Source: Halichondria panicea (lineage: Eukaryota > Porifera > Demospongiae > Suberitida > Halichondriidae). From it: 64,000 nt of DNA. The stretch's first letter is position 1; each line of letters begins with the position of its first letter. Made by a program: the position numbers and the translations under genes. Shown in pieces: positions 25,488 through 39,300 of this stretch. The notes under the pieces are model-generated. The model saw nothing but the letters and a program-made list of their open reading frames with translations. It made no database searches and was not told the DNA's origin. The stretch spans positions 741,002-805,001 of the forward strand of contig NC_087393.1 of the NCBI RefSeq assembly GCF_963675165.1, in the 5' to 3' direction.

Positions 25488-28400
25488 ATGGACACCAACA
25501 GCTCCGACGCAGTGATCAGACAGAACCTTCTGGATAGGCTCCTACATGCTGTCAAACAGGTAGACCATCCAATAAAGTGCTATAAACAAATAAGATAATG
25601 AGCTATAATTAATTATAGTTGCATGAAATCTATGCAAGAATTGCAGCTAAATGCAACTTGCCCTGATCACAGGTACAGGTGCATTTTGGAGCCAGACAAG
25701 AGATTGCCACAGAAACAGACATACGGTGAGTATCAAATATACTCCCACCCCCACACACACAACTCTCACACACACAACTCACACACATCACACAGAGTGT
25801 CGACGCTGTGTACAGAGTGGGAGGCGGTCCTACTTCACGGTCAGAGAAAGCCCAAGCCTAAGCGTATAGTTCCACCCACTCGAAGTGGAGGGCTGGGAAC
25901 GCTATGGGCTCTGGCAAAACTGGCATCTAGTCAGGAGGAGCTCCAACGATTTCTTCAATTAGAGAACACCAAAACAGAAATTGGCCGGGGGAGGGCGTGG
26001 CTTCGAGCGGCTATTAACGAGCGTACACTCGAGAACTACATGCACACCATCCTCGGCAGTGATCAGGGTCTAAGGTGAGTACTGTGTACTTCTATTAGTC
26101 TTCATACGTCATGTATCGTATAGGATCGTAGCTATGTTTTGGCCTTTTCACGGTTACAAATCCTGCTACATGTACATTGATACTGTACTGTACAATGTAT
26201 ATAGCTGTGCATGTATTGTATCAGGAGCCCATAAATAAGAGAATTTATGGGCTCCTAGCTTTGTTTAATATGATTGCATATACACTTATAAAAGTTGTCC
26301 TAAGATCCACTGTGGTTCCCTTACAGAGGTCTGTACTTGGAGAATGCGTTTGTACTCGACTTGGAGCGAGCAAGTATGCTCCCAGTAATGGCTGCTGGCC
26401 TCTGCTCTATTATATTCTCCATACCCATCGACGTTGACTACCTTAACACCTCCACTCGGGTGGACGTCCCCCTGGAGGCCACGCCCCCTCCTGTCCTAAA
26501 CCATCCCCCCACCATTATCAATCGGATGGCAGACAACAATGGTCAGATTGTTGCTCATTGTGTTATCAGTATCTATGTAGTATCTTAATTAACCAATAGT
26601 TTCATTTTATGGTCTTTATACAGATGATGGAGATGATAGTGATGATGTGGTGGCTGTCAATGCAAAGGAAAGAAAGAAAAAGAAGAAGAAACCTCGTCCT
26701 CAGCAAAACGATAGTTCAGTAAAATTGAGTGAGGAAGGAGTTAAACCTGAAAGCACTAAGGAAGTGGTTACACCTAACAACAGTGATCATTACATCAGTG
26801 TGCACACAAAGGAATTGGACACACCCCCTATTGGAGAGAGTGCATCCTCGTCATCAAGTAGACTGAGTATCAACGAGGAAGGGGTTTCCCCCATGTATGT
26901 TTCATTTGGAATTGAGCCAGTATCACATGACTTTGGTATGTACGAGACTGAAGCGGCCGTCAATGCAACGGCTCTTGTGTTGTCGGCGACGACCAGTCAG
27001 CCTGTAGAGGGTGTGATGAGTTTGGAGAGTGGAGAGACCAAAACCAAGATGTCCGCTGAGGAGTTGAGGGAAGCTGTGCTAGTGTTAGTCAAGGCAAAGA
27101 AAGAGTTGGAGGATACAAACAGGTAAATGTGTTTTTGTACATAGCTGACTTCCCCTCTACCGTATTACCACTTGCAAACATAAAACACATACAAGTGCTA
27201 ATGACTTTACAAATTAAACTTATACCAGTTTGTATATGATATTACGATCCTTGCCAAATCGCAAAGTGTCAAATGTTCTGTTGATTTAGTTCATTCGCAA
27301 AGATTTTTCATACGTACTAATTACTAATACGTAGGTCATTATCTGTGTACACACATGCAGTCATCTTCGAGGGATGGTTGCAGAGCTTGAGTCCACTCGT
27401 AGTCAGCTGCTGTCGGACCTTGAGGGATCGACCAATGAGATTGCATCGCTACGAGAGTTGCATACGAGTCAGCTGGCGGGGCTAGAGAGAGAGAATGATC
27501 TTCTGAGAGAGCAACTCAAGAAGTACGTGGGTATGGTGCGTAACTCCACCCACCAGAGCAATGAGAGTCTTGTACCCAGTTCAACTGAGACCGAGGGACA
27601 GGAGCAGAAGTTGGCACAGGTGAGTGGGTAGGGGGGGCTAGACACTCTAGTTATATATGGCTTAGCCTCGTTCCCAGGTCGATTTTCCTCTGGTACTTGT
27701 ATACTGAAAGTTGAATAATACAAAAATAGGCTGGGAACACTAACACCCATGCAATGGACACTACGCCGTATTTTAATTTCTGATAATTGTATCAGAGGAA
27801 AATTGGCCTGAGAACAAGGCTATGCTACACATGAATTTATGTAGGTCCTATTTGTATCCTTTATATTGTAGCTATAATAATTATAATGTTCATGTAATAG
27901 TTTTGCAGTCAATGCTGTTGATTGTTTTCTTGTACGTAGATGGCTGAGATGTACGGAGAGCTAATGGAGTTAAACGAGCGACTCCACAAGACAATGGCTG
28001 GTAAGGACACTCTTATAACAACTCTGGTGGCCTCCATCACAGAGGCTGGACTACAGGTACGCTGCAATCTCAGAGTGACATCAGACTAGCCTAACCCCCT
28101 CCCCCCTCCCTCACACAGCTCCCTGTTCCTGCTGACAGTCTCCCCCCTGGTGCACTGCAACCTAAGTCGTGAGTGTACATGCACTAACAGTGAAATCTGT
28201 CTATTGCAACAGGTCACCCTCTATTTTAATAATACAGCTAGGTTAATATCCATTACAATTGCTGTGTTTCGATCAACCTGTGTTTGTAGGCCACCTCTTT
28301 ATATCCATTACAAGTACTGTAACTTGTGTTGGTCTTTATCACAGCCACTCTTAGTCTGCCTGAAGGGTGACCACTAATAATCATAGTAATTGTACCTAAC

Positions 28401-29632
28401 AGCTTGTTACACTGGCTGTAGTCTACTTATTATAACAGTGTCACGTAATTAGCCTTGAGCCTATATTGACTTGATACTGTTGCGTATCTCCCCTACCAGA
28501 CTGGTTGATATGTGGATCCCTTCGGCCATCAAAAAGGGGCGTGGTCCAGAAGGCCACCACGTCTACCAAGTGTTTGTACGAGTGAGAAAGGAAGAGTGGA
28601 ATGTGTATCGTCGCTATGCAGAGTTCAGAGAGTTCCACACACAACTAGCCAAACATCTCCCACAGGTCAACTCATTCAACTTTCCACCCAGGAAAACCAG
28701 AAACAAGGTACATGTACATACATGTGTACAGTGTAGCCTCACTGCTCTGTATGTGCTCTGTCCTTGGTGCATGTAAAGCGTCATCAAGATCTTATTGACA
28801 CATTGACAGACTGTCTATTAATACATGATGATGTACACTAATTAATGTATACATTTGACACTGTAGCTAAAAGCCTGTGTACGTGTTAGTGATGTGTACG
28901 TGTTAGTGACTTAAATTTGTTCAGTGGTTCCATGTACCTATACCCACCCACACACACCTACACCCACCCACACACCCCACACCCACACACCCATGCATAC
29001 AGACTTCTCATTTGGTAGAGGAGCGACGACTAAAGCTTCAGGACTACCTCCGTCAAGTGGTTCACCTGTGTTCCACCACACCAGTCTCAGTGATGAAGGG
29101 AAAGAAGCAGCAGCAAAAGGAGGGAGTGGGTAACTCTTCTCCTATCATACAGGCAGACATCAACAAGGCTTCCTTTGTTCACTTATTCCCATTCTTCAGG
29201 TGTGAGCACACTATGCATGTAATAGTTACATCACTATTATGATTGTGTGTCGATAATTACATCTAACTCAGTGTCGTACGTATGAACTGAACCACGGGGA
29301 GGGGGTTCAGGGGGTTTGAGCCTCTTATAGTTATTTTCAGTATTATACTAGCTCTGCTGCTATTGCTAGAGACACAGCCCCTAGTTTACCACTTCTGTTA
29401 ATTTTGAAAAGCAAGGGCATATAGCCTTACGTCTTTTTCCAAATTTCAGCCTTTGAGAGCCCGTAATTAATTTCACTGCTATAGGTATAATCTTAGAGCC
29501 ACACACAATTGTCGTATTGTTGCTAACACTCCACCCACCCACACACACACCCCCACACACACCCATTCCAGAGAGGATTTGTATGTGGACAGCACCCAGC
29601 GACCCTCCAACCCATCCTACAGTGGACTGTGA
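25488..29632 (+). CDS. SNX29: Sorting nexin 29 (RUN and PX domains)
   Basis: Eleven exons: 25488-25559, 25673-25725, 25796-26074, 26327-26541, 26624-27122, 27361-27619, 27940-28056, 28119-28168, 28500-28707, 29003-29199, 29572-29632; 669 aa (human about 813). An N-terminal RUN domain (~1-190) has VQVHFGARQEIATETD, the GRGRAWLRAAINERTLENYM block and LERASMLPVMAAGL. A Lys-rich KERKKKKKK and an acidic linker follow, then a coiled coil (AELESTRSQLLSDL, REQLKKYVGMV, YGELMELNERLHKTMAGKD) and a PX domain (WIPSAI, HVYQVFVRVRKEEWNVYRRY, NFPPRK). The RRYAEF basic site is the phosphoinositide pocket. A role in endosomal signalling is expected from the family. Intron 8 carries a copy of the dispersed repeat and intron 6 a fold-back element. 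Confidence 0.95.
26223..26256. repeat. Small hairpin in SNX29 intron 3
   Basis: Arms 26223-26236 (AGGAGCCCATAAAT) and 26243-26256 are exact 14-bp inverted copies around 6 nt. Function unknown. Confidence 0.7.
27663..27822. mobile_element. Fold-back MITE, TAGCCTCG family, copy 1
   Basis: 160 bp in SNX29 intron 6. Terminal inverted repeats of about 30 bp start TAGCCTCGTTCCCAGG and end TTCTCAGGCCAA-type complements, with about five mismatches between arms. No coding capacity. Related ends occur at 57689-57746 and 62333-62381. Confidence 0.7.
28189..28375. repeat. Dispersed repeat, CAGTGAAATCTGTCTATT family, copy 1
   Basis: Lies in SNX29 intron 8. It opens with CAGTGAAATCTGTCTATT and ends near AGTCTGCCTGAAGGGTGACC. 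Related copies are at about 36131-36290, 40361-40495 and in the tandem array 52745-53270. Confidence 0.65.
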
Positions 29633-29832
29633 ACTTTGTACTGTGTGTTTATAATTATAGTTTGTCTGTGTTTGATTTCTTTTGCACACACAACTTGGCA
29701 ACGTTAACGAACATGACAAGAAATTTTTATTAAAAAAATATAATAATTATATAATTTTATACACAAAGATACAAGATACATGTACGTGTATATAACAATA
29801 TTAACGAATTGAACGCATATAATCGGTAATGT
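29633..29832. other. Tail-to-tail spacer, SNX29/MAD1-like
   Basis: 200 bp of AT-rich DNA. No further exon of the MAD1-like gene is visible here. Confidence 0.5.
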
Positions 29833-32800
29833 TCAGTGTGCAATAGCTCTGGATGAGTGTTGCTCAATCTCAATCTGCATGAGGGGATAATAATTGTCAT
29901 CATAGAATTCAATTAGCTAGTGCCCAATAAGAAAAGTATAGCCCTAGCGATTGCTTTAATTATAGATATATATTATACGTATGGGATGGTTCAAAATCAA
30001 CATGGCAACAATGTAGGTATAGTCAAAGAGCTGCCCATAATAACATAACCACATCGTTATGACATACATACCTCCAGCTCAGCGATCCTAGCATTGGCTC
30101 TCACCACTTGTGACTCCAACTGCAGCAGCACAAATCACATGACCAGACACATGACAGGACATAACCTAGTATAAGCCCGTACCTCTGAAATACTCTGTTT
30201 CAATATTCCGTCCACCCCCGAGTCACGAGAGTAAGAGTTGAGCACGTTCATACAACCTTCTCGCTCCTAGGGAGGTCACATGATATAAGACACCAATCAA
30301 ATGACCACACCCACACCTTGGTTACAAACAGCAATCGTTTTTCTAGCCTCTGAATTTTCTCATCCTTGTCTTTACACTCCTGTTGAGCCTTACTCAGTTG
30401 ACCTTTAACCTCTTTCAGCGCATGGCTAGCTACTGCAGCATCTGCCTCAGTGGTATGCAGTCTGAGGGAGGAGGGAGGGAGAGAGGGAGGGAGGGAGGGA
30501 GAATCGTCATTTTGTGCAAGAGGTGGAACCATGAACACAGTTAATACACATTACCAGAGAGATAAAAATCACAAAAATGTCTAAAATTAATGCATTTTAG
30601 AGAGGTATTTCAAAGGGCTAAAAAATGCATTTTGAAATGCACAATCCTAACTCAAGTAATGAGCACTCAAAGTTAGCTATTCAAAACAGGCCCATTTCGG
30701 GAAAATCACCAAGGCTATAATAGCCCATGCTGTCCGAATGAAAAATGCAATTTAAAAGCAATCATTGCTGAACACATCATTCTATAGGTATTTCAAGCAC
30801 CTACACAATTCACTGAATCAACAAATGTAGGAGCCATTTTGCCTCACTAACTTTGCCTCTAGCTCTCCTCTCTTAGCCACCAGGATCTTCTCGTTGTTCT
30901 GCAGCTGTGACACTCGATACTGGAGCAGCGCTGTTGATGCCCCACCCCCTGACTCCACCCCCTCCAGCCTCTCCTTCAGCTGGGTGTTCTCCAGAGTGAG
31001 TCTGGCAGCACTCTCCTCCAGTCCTTGAAGACGCTCACAGCGCTCTGTCAATGAAGTCACCTTGTATCTAAGGGTGGAGAGAAAGCAAACACAATGTGAT
31101 GGCCTATAATACCAAATTCAGTGCCCTCCTGGTGGGCATTCTAACGCACAGCCATAATATTTCAGACTGCCAATTATGTGTCACCTTACATGTAACTTGT
31201 GCCTTCCTGTACAGCCATATCTAAACCAGGGATGTGCCCACATTGGTCGGTGGTGGTGGTTGGTACTAACCACCTCTAGACAAAAATAACCACATCTGCC
31301 TAATGACTGTAAAAGAGGGCACATTTGTGTGCTGAATTGAGACTGAGAGCCACCAATTCAAACATTGTGGGCACATCCCTGCTAAACTTTGTTATTGTAG
31401 TACGTATGCTGCTGTTCTACCTGAGTAAGTGCTGGTTGTCCCTGTTCCTTATTAGCACGCTATTCTCCTCCTGCAGTTGCCCCATCCTCCGCTCCAGCTC
31501 ATCACAGAGGAGCAACCTCTCTCTCACTGTCTCCATCAAGTAGCTATCTTGTCTGTGAGTCTTGAGTTGTCTCTCCAGGTCCTTCACTCGGGCCTGACTG
31601 CTCTTCAGTGCTCCCTCGGCCACTTCCGCTCCCTTCAGACGAGCCGTCAGGGACTCCACAGTCCTAAGGGGAGACATGATGAAATATTAATGTAACATTC
31701 GGGAACAGCTTGAAAAATCACCAAGGCTATAATTATATGCTTTTTCTTCGAAAATGGAACATTCGAGCAGAACGCAATGTACATCATTAAAGAGACCTTT
31801 CTAAGTAGCTAGATTGTAAGCTAGCCTACTAAGCATTGTTTTAATCGCAATGCAGCTATATTGTAGTGCTGCCAGCCTTAGTGTGTACAGCACCAGACCT
31901 TGTGTGAGCTGCAGTGAGAGTGTCCAGTTCTTGTACTGCATGAGAGGCAGCCTGCAGTCGGAGTGAGTCCACCTCCATCACCAGTCTAGCCCGGGACCCA
32001 TTGCTGTCATCCAGACCACTGCGTAACTGATCAACAGCATGAGTGAAACGTTTCAATAGTAAACCTGAACTAAAAATACAACAGTGGCTACTCTACCTAA
32101 GAAGAATCGCACATAGTGGTATAGTTTACATGCACCTTCGTCTTAAAAGTACTAGAGTTGGCTCTATAACTAGAGTTCTGATGATCCAAATTGTGATTTT
32201 CTGATAGCTTAGAAGGGGCTCTTTCAGATGGTATGCTCGAATCTCAAAATTGGAACGGACCCATTTTCAGAAAAGACCATGGTATTTTGTCAAAAAACAG
32301 ACCGAAAATATACTTTTGATTTTAACACATCATCTGAAAGGCCTCTCTCTAAGCTTTCAGAAAATAATAAATTAACCAACGGAACTAAGTTATGGTTGTT
32401 TAAAGATGCTCTTAAGACTATTTAACGCTAAGTCCATAATAAGAAACTTCTTTTATTAATAATTACTCACCTCAGCCACCTCCTCTCTCAACTTCTTCAT
32501 CTCTGTTTCCTTATCTGACAGAATCGCCGTAAGCTCCGACTTAACTTCTTCTAGCTTGTCTTTTGTTGCCTCCAGTTCCGATTTCTTTGAGCTCATTTCC
32601 TCCAATAACTTGCAACGCTCTTGTTCAAGCTGCAGGTTACCACGGTAACAAATCATTCCGTTCACTATATAACTTCTTACCTTGTGCAGTCGTTCTTGCT
32701 CCTCCTTGTCGAGGGTCACATGACTGGTCACATGATCGTCCTCCTCTATACGAGCCCTCTTGACCGCCCGTCGACCAGCAGCCAATGCAGACTCTAACTC

Positions 32801-33016
32801 TACAATGCGACTGCGTGCACGGATGAGCTCCACCTGTTGTCGTACAGAGGAAAGGGGAGGTGGTCTTCTCACATACGTCACAGGGGGTGGTCTCTCTAGA
32901 CAGTCCTCATTGGGTAAAGCTTCGGATAAAGCAACACTTCCATAGCTCTCAGATAGTGATACATCAGCTTCATAGGCTTTTGAGCTATTTGGAGAGCCAA
33001 TTTCTTCTTCCTCCAT
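29833..33016 (-). CDS. MAD1-like coiled-coil protein, short C-terminus
   Basis: Nine exons on the minus strand: 33016-32681, 32629-32471, 32026-31899, 31663-31421, 31067-30852, 30461-30317, 30266-30183, 30119-30072, 29874-29833; 466 aa. Apart from an acidic, Pro-rich start it is nearly all heptad coiled coil (VELIRARSRIVELESAL, SARLTLENTQLKERLEG). The KRARIE near residue 88 and KRLLFVTKEREGCMNVLNSY near 400 match MAD1 (KRARVE; KRVLLLTKERDGMRAILGSY). MAD1 recruits MAD2 to unattached kinetochores. Human MAD1L1 is about 718 aa; this model ends about 30 residues after the TKER block, so the MAD2-binding motif and the RWD-like end are absent. Intron 1 is 51 nt, in frame, without a stop. The final 42-nt exon is the least certain. 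A missed C-terminal exon cannot be excluded, though only 200 bp remain before SNX29. Confidence 0.75.
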
Positions 33017-33312
33017 CTTGCAGAAGCTCTAGATCAGTCCTATAGGCCTAGTAGAGTATAGAGTATCTTCCAAGTACGTGCACATGGACTATTACACAAA
33101 GGGTTCAAAGGTTAATTAAAAAGCGTATCTCTACAGTACAGTACAGCATTCTTGTAACAACATTCTGCCAGGAAGCCCCAAGAATGCTTGTAATTAGCTT
33201 GTAATCGTGCATCCAATCTAGCCTCAAGAAGCTTGATTGTTTACTATCGAATACCAACCAGCTTAGAACAAAAGTCCAAGCTCTCATCTATACATATAGC
33301 AGCCAGTTAGTT
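33017..33312. promoter_or_regulatory. Divergent promoter, MAD1-like/USP
   Basis: 296 bp between divergent ATGs. It holds AAAGGTTAA (33108-33116), a loose reverse match to the TGACCTTTAA word of two other divergent promoters. No TATA box is clear. Confidence 0.5.
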
Positions 33313-36300
33313 ATGGATACAGCACCGCAGTACAGAGGCCAGAGCTCAAGCTTCAGGAGCAATGGACGTCGCCACCCACACGCCTCTCCCATGCATCTTA
33401 CTCCAGTGACTGATCGCAACAGATACAACCAGTACAGCTCCGACCCCACGCTCATAGACGGTCCAGCCACTGACGATGAAGGAAGCACACGCTCTGGAGG
33501 CCGTAGGAGCGCTCAAGACCACTACATACACACACAAGAGGAGCAGCAGAACAAGCAAGATAAGCAAACAAAGAAAAAGAAAATGAAAGGTCTGAAAAGC
33601 TTCATGCATGTTTTCCTGGGTGGACTGAAGAAGACTTCGACATACACACCTTCCCATGACCCCCCTGACCACCTGCGATCCTCCAGTGATATAATCCAAT
33701 CCACCCGATACCAGCAGCGAAACGAACGAGATGGGCTAGTGACATCCGTTTCCATGCGAACTACTGCCGACCAACGAGCTTTCTCTCCCGAGCATCCGCC
33801 GGGTCTGTGCGGACTCTTCAATCACGGCAACACTTGCTTTATGAACGCCGTACTGCAGTGTCTCAGCAACACGGACCGACTAGCCGAATACTTTGTAACA
33901 GATCTGTACAAGAATGACTTGAACCGTCAGAAATCAGCGATGAAAAAGTTTGGTACCAATGGTGTTGTGACCGAACAGTTTGCTGTCCTGCTCAAGTGTC
34001 TGTGGAACGGCCAATACGACCCCAAGCTAACAGCTGAGTTCAAGGACGTCGTGGGTAAATATAATAGCCAGTACCAGGGTTCCTCACAACACGATGCTCA
34101 GGAGTTCTTTCTGTGGCTGCTGGACAATGTGCACGAAGACCTGAATCAAGCTGGCAAGAAGAAGTACAAGCATATTAAGGTAACTAATTATGGATTTTTG
34201 GCCTCGATGTGCAGGTGTACGGTAACAATCTCTTGTACGATTATGTAATTCCTGAACGTGATTTAAGTATGCCAGCAGCAATACGATTCTTATTAGTATG
34301 TGATCTCATTTTGCTGTTAACCATGATTGCTGTGTGCCACTAACAGTTTAGCAATTCTTTTATTTACCAAGTCACCAGTTTCTTCTATTACAGCATTTGT
34401 CAGTAATTTACAGTAATCACCTCGCTTGTTCACACCCTTTCAACCTAGCCGCATCACCTGCCTTGCTATTGATTCCTCTCAAATAGCTGTCATTAGCACT
34501 CTAGAGCACCTGTAAACTACATCATTATGTCAGTGTCTTACACGGTAGCTTTAAAACACACACAGATGTCTCCACTTTTTAAAGTGTAGCAATCGTATTT
34601 TCAACGACCTGTGACATTTCATTAAGCACTAATCGATCATGCATGTAGTTCCATTCCTCATGACATTTCCCCCATCCCTGCACACACGCCCACGCAGGAC
34701 AGTACTGGTCGCCCTGACGAGGAGGTGGCAGCAGAAACCATGAGGAGTCATGCCGTGCGCAACAACTCATTCATCCAGAACCAGTTCCAGGGACAATTTC
34801 GATCAGTCGTCATCTGTCCTTCGTGTGGAACCCGCTCAGCAACCTTTGACCCCTACGTGTGTGTCTCCCTCCCCCTCCCCCAGCGACACAGTCGACCAGT
34901 GTACGTGTCAGTCGTGTATCGGAGCTCCGCCCGTGTCACGAGGGTGTACGGGGTCAATATATCCATAGACTCTACTGTGAGGGATCTCAGGAACAGTCTA
35001 GCAGAGCTCTGTGGGATCAACAGGTGACTAACACGAGAGGGGAATTCATATATTGAATATATCTGCTACAGGCATGCTAAATATGCATGCATATCGTAAA
35101 ATCAATATTAATTACCATACACGTTGGTTAATTAGAGTATAAAAAATTATTGGCATTTTGCTCGGGTGGTATATATGCAGTGAACCATACAAGTACGTAC
35201 AAGTAGTACAATATAGCAACAACTCGTATTCAATTTTAAACACACACACACACCATATCCCATAACACCCCTCCCCCCCTCAGGTACCACCTTGTACTGT
35301 GCGATCTCAACGCAGGTGGATTTAACCGCACTTTCTATGATGACCAGCACATCTCGGTGGTCAATTCCTCCGACCTCCTGTTTGGGTTTGAGTGTCCACC
35401 GTATCGCGGAGACAACCCTGAGGCTATGTCCCACAACAACCCCTCAGGCTCCAAAGAGCTCATGCTAGTGCTAGTCGTCAATAAATTCGGGCAAACCAAC
35501 TACGGAAAAAGGTGAACTAGCATTAGTCAATTGTACGTGTATTATACAAGTCTCTAAGTAGGTAAACTATCTAAAGTCCCTTAATTCTGTCAGAGTGATA
35601 TCTCATACTAGCTAATTCCCTTGCTTAATCCTCTTGTTGATATATGCAATTACCTCTGAGTCAGTATATTAATCCTGTTTGTTTTTGCTCTATGTAATGT
35701 TAGTAGAAGATTTCTCATATTGATAGCTGTGTAGCTAGCTACTTGTAGGTACGTGGCTGTTGATTCCCCTTGACTGATTGCATGTGTGTTTTGTACACAG
35801 GTTGCTAGTGATGCAGGTAGCTATAGTTTCCCTTAACCATCTGTAATTAGTGTAGCTGTTTCAGTACCTGCATTTGTTTGTATACACTTTCTGCGTGGTT
35901 ATACGTACTTAATGCATAGGTATTGAGTGTCTCTGTTGCTACCAACAAAAGCAGCCTCCATTGTGCATGACTGTGTGTGTGCATTCTCCTCATAGCTGGA
36001 AGCTCTGTAGTGTCTGACATTGCTCACAAACTATTCATTTGCTCCAATCATGTATGAGTTCAACACATTATTTTGTTACAGCCAGTATATACAAATCTAG
36101 ATTGAGGTTCTGCATATCTAGATCTGAGTATGTACAGTGAAAACGTAGTCACCTGGTCTATAAGCAGGTGACCCTATGCAATATAACACAGCCAGCTCTG
36201 CTGGTTAACAAGTCCCAAAGTCTCTATATAGCATGTCTTTCAACCAAGTGTTAGCAGGCCAACTCTTTATTACAGTCATTGTTGGTTTGCTCAGGTGTCA

Positions 36301-39300
36301 CTGCTCTCAAAAGGTTTCACATTTTACAGCTATAGCTAGCTAAAGTGATTTCTTTAATTAATTGCTATATTAGCTATAATAATCGTGTTATACACTGTAT
36401 TAAATACATATACGTGCCCACAGTAATTTGGAATGCTTGTACAAGATGCCCTTACCCACACCCCCTCGCCTTTTCATTCCAAACATTCTCCAGGCAAGGA
36501 GAGTAGCAGTTGTGTAGGGGAAACAAGGGCCATGAATAGCTTACCCAGTAGTATCAAATTCCAACCTAATCAGTTGCCATAAAAGCTTTTGGTGTGGGAT
36601 TGACTAGACACATGTGTTGTCTTGTTAGCTGCTATTACCGTGGCTACAGTGTATTCACATGCGTCCCTCACATGCTTACATTATGTCAACGTGTTTGCTG
36701 GTCAATGTTTATGAGAATCTCTCACATAGGCTCACACCCTCACCCTCACCCTCACCTTCACCTACACACCCCCACACTGCACACTGCACACACATACACC
36801 CCCACACACACTACACCCCTACACACACACCCTCACACCCTCACCCTCACCTTCACACACACACACACACCCTCACACACACACCACACCACACACACCC
36901 ATACACCCTCACCTTCACACACCACACACCCTCACAGGTTTGGTTCTCCCCTGATCCTCCGTGTGTGGAGAGACCTCACTCACCAGCAGTTCCAGTCAGT
37001 GGTACTCAAAGCAATGTCGACCAATCTGAGGGAAGGAGTGCGATTACCAGAGGTCTGTCGTAGTGGAGTACTCTTCCAGTGCCGTATCGTGGACGGGTTG
37101 CCAGGGCGATCTATTCTCCCCACCGATGCTGACCATCCCTTCTACTCCCAATCAGTAGACAAGTGAGTACTAATAATTATAGCTATTATAGTATTTACTG
37201 GTTTTGTCCACATATAGAGAAATCTAACATTCATTGCACGGTGATTAGTGATGTGCCAATTAAATTCATATAGCGTATCTAATTTCATAAAATAATGAAT
37301 AAAAGGTACACGCATACTGATAGTAACGTGTCCAAATATAGTCTGCACGATGATTAATAACAGTCTGTATGCAATAATGTTTAATTTAACTATGAAAGCC
37401 ACCACACATAATCATATTAGACACTTCTCAGTCATAATCCTCCCTCCCCTAGAGCACTCCATGTGAGTCTACTGTACGGAGGCCCCGCCCACATCAAGAT
37501 AGTGGCGGAGTGGGAACCTGAGACCAAGGCAGGTGTGTTTGGGGTGGTCCCAGACCTTGTCCCCCAGCCCCATGAGAGTGTGGCCAGCCTGAGGGACATG
37601 TACCAGGCCCCACTGGAGACCTCACTCAGAGACTGCCTCAAGATCTACACCAGAGAGGAGACTGTGAGTACTTGTGAGAATTCTTACGATTGATATAATG
37701 TATTTTCTAACTAACTCTCGAGCTAATGAAAGATACATGGACTATTTAATTATGGATCGTACGTCATATGCATAACTACGAGGTGTACTATATAATTATA
37801 GTTACTAGATAGAGCGGATAGTTTTTGCTATTATATATTGGTAACTTCATTCTGCATTGTACACTTTGAGACGCCTTCTTGTAACCCCCCCCCCCCCATT
37901 ACAGTTGAACAGAGAGGACTCGTGGTATTGCCCCCACTGTAAGCAGGGTCAACAGGACGCCACCAAGAAGATCACTCTATGGACTGTGCCCGACGTGCTG
38001 GTACTGCATCTCAAGAGATTCAGACATGTAAGTCAGTGTGCGTGTGTGTTCACATACATATGTTATGTTACGTATTATATGAAATTTGTGACTTTGTTTG
38101 AAAGAATTTTCTTGTGTACTGTTAAGAAATCCAATACAGATAGAGTTACAGAATTTAAACTACAGCATGCATGTATGAACGTACACTATAAGCAATCCCC
38201 CAAAGTTTCAAAGTTTCAAGTACTAATGTTAATTCCTTAATCCTCACTGCCATTTGTCAATACATCCTCCACTAATACTGATAGTAGTCAACTTTTATTT
38301 ATCTGGGGAGTCTCATCAGCTAAATTGCTGGTCTTCCTGAAAGCCCTGAGAATTGCGTACAGATAGATTTCCTATCGAAAATATGACATTCCTCTAATAA
38401 ACAAGTTTGGATAGACCTATAGTCTAGTACTAGTGTCTATAGAATGTTCTATGACTCCTCCCCCTCCCCCTCAGGTCAGCCACTCGCGGACTAAGCTCAA
38501 CACTCTTGTCAAGTTCCCAGTGAGAGGGCTGGACATGACTCCCTTCCTCGCACCTCGTTCTCCCACTAGGCCCGGCTCTGCTACCCTGGAGAGACGACAC
38601 AAGATCGGACACGTCCCACGGGTCCCTAAAGCTTTACCCACCAAATCTGTCACCTTCCAAGAGCCTTCGAGTAAAGGAGACAAAAAACAAGCAAAGAACT
38701 CCTCCAGCAAATGGTGGAAGAAAACAAAGAAAGACGGCAAGTCACCAGACTCCATGCAAACCCCACCCATTTGCGACAGTCCAGCAAGTACTCGAAGCGC
38801 CCCCTCTCACTCAATTGCCAATGGTTACGGCTCCCCTGAGCATCGTATATCAAGCCCCGCCCACTCATCTGTTAGTCGATCCTCGTCCCTCGCTGAGAGT
38901 GCACTAGAAAATATCTACGACTTGTATGCTGTCTGCAACCACACGGGGAGCATGAACCGCGGTCACTACATTGCGTACTGTCGTAATCCAGCCGACGGAC
39001 GTTGGTATGGCTTCGATGACGTGAGCGTACAGCCGGTAACAGAGGAACAGCTGATCACACCTGGAGCATACATGCTGTTCTATGTTCGTCAGTCTCTCCT
39101 TGTCCAATCACCTTTGAGCTCTTCCGAGTCGTCAGCTTCGTCGGGGAGCACCTCCCATTGGACGCAGCACATCCCTCACTTCAGACTAGACCTCTCTGAC
39201 ACCACCCCTCAACACAGACCCCGGTCTAGACAACGTCTTGGATCAACCAACTCTGCCATGTCTGCCCCACCCACTTCTGGAATTAGGGGATTTTCCCCTC

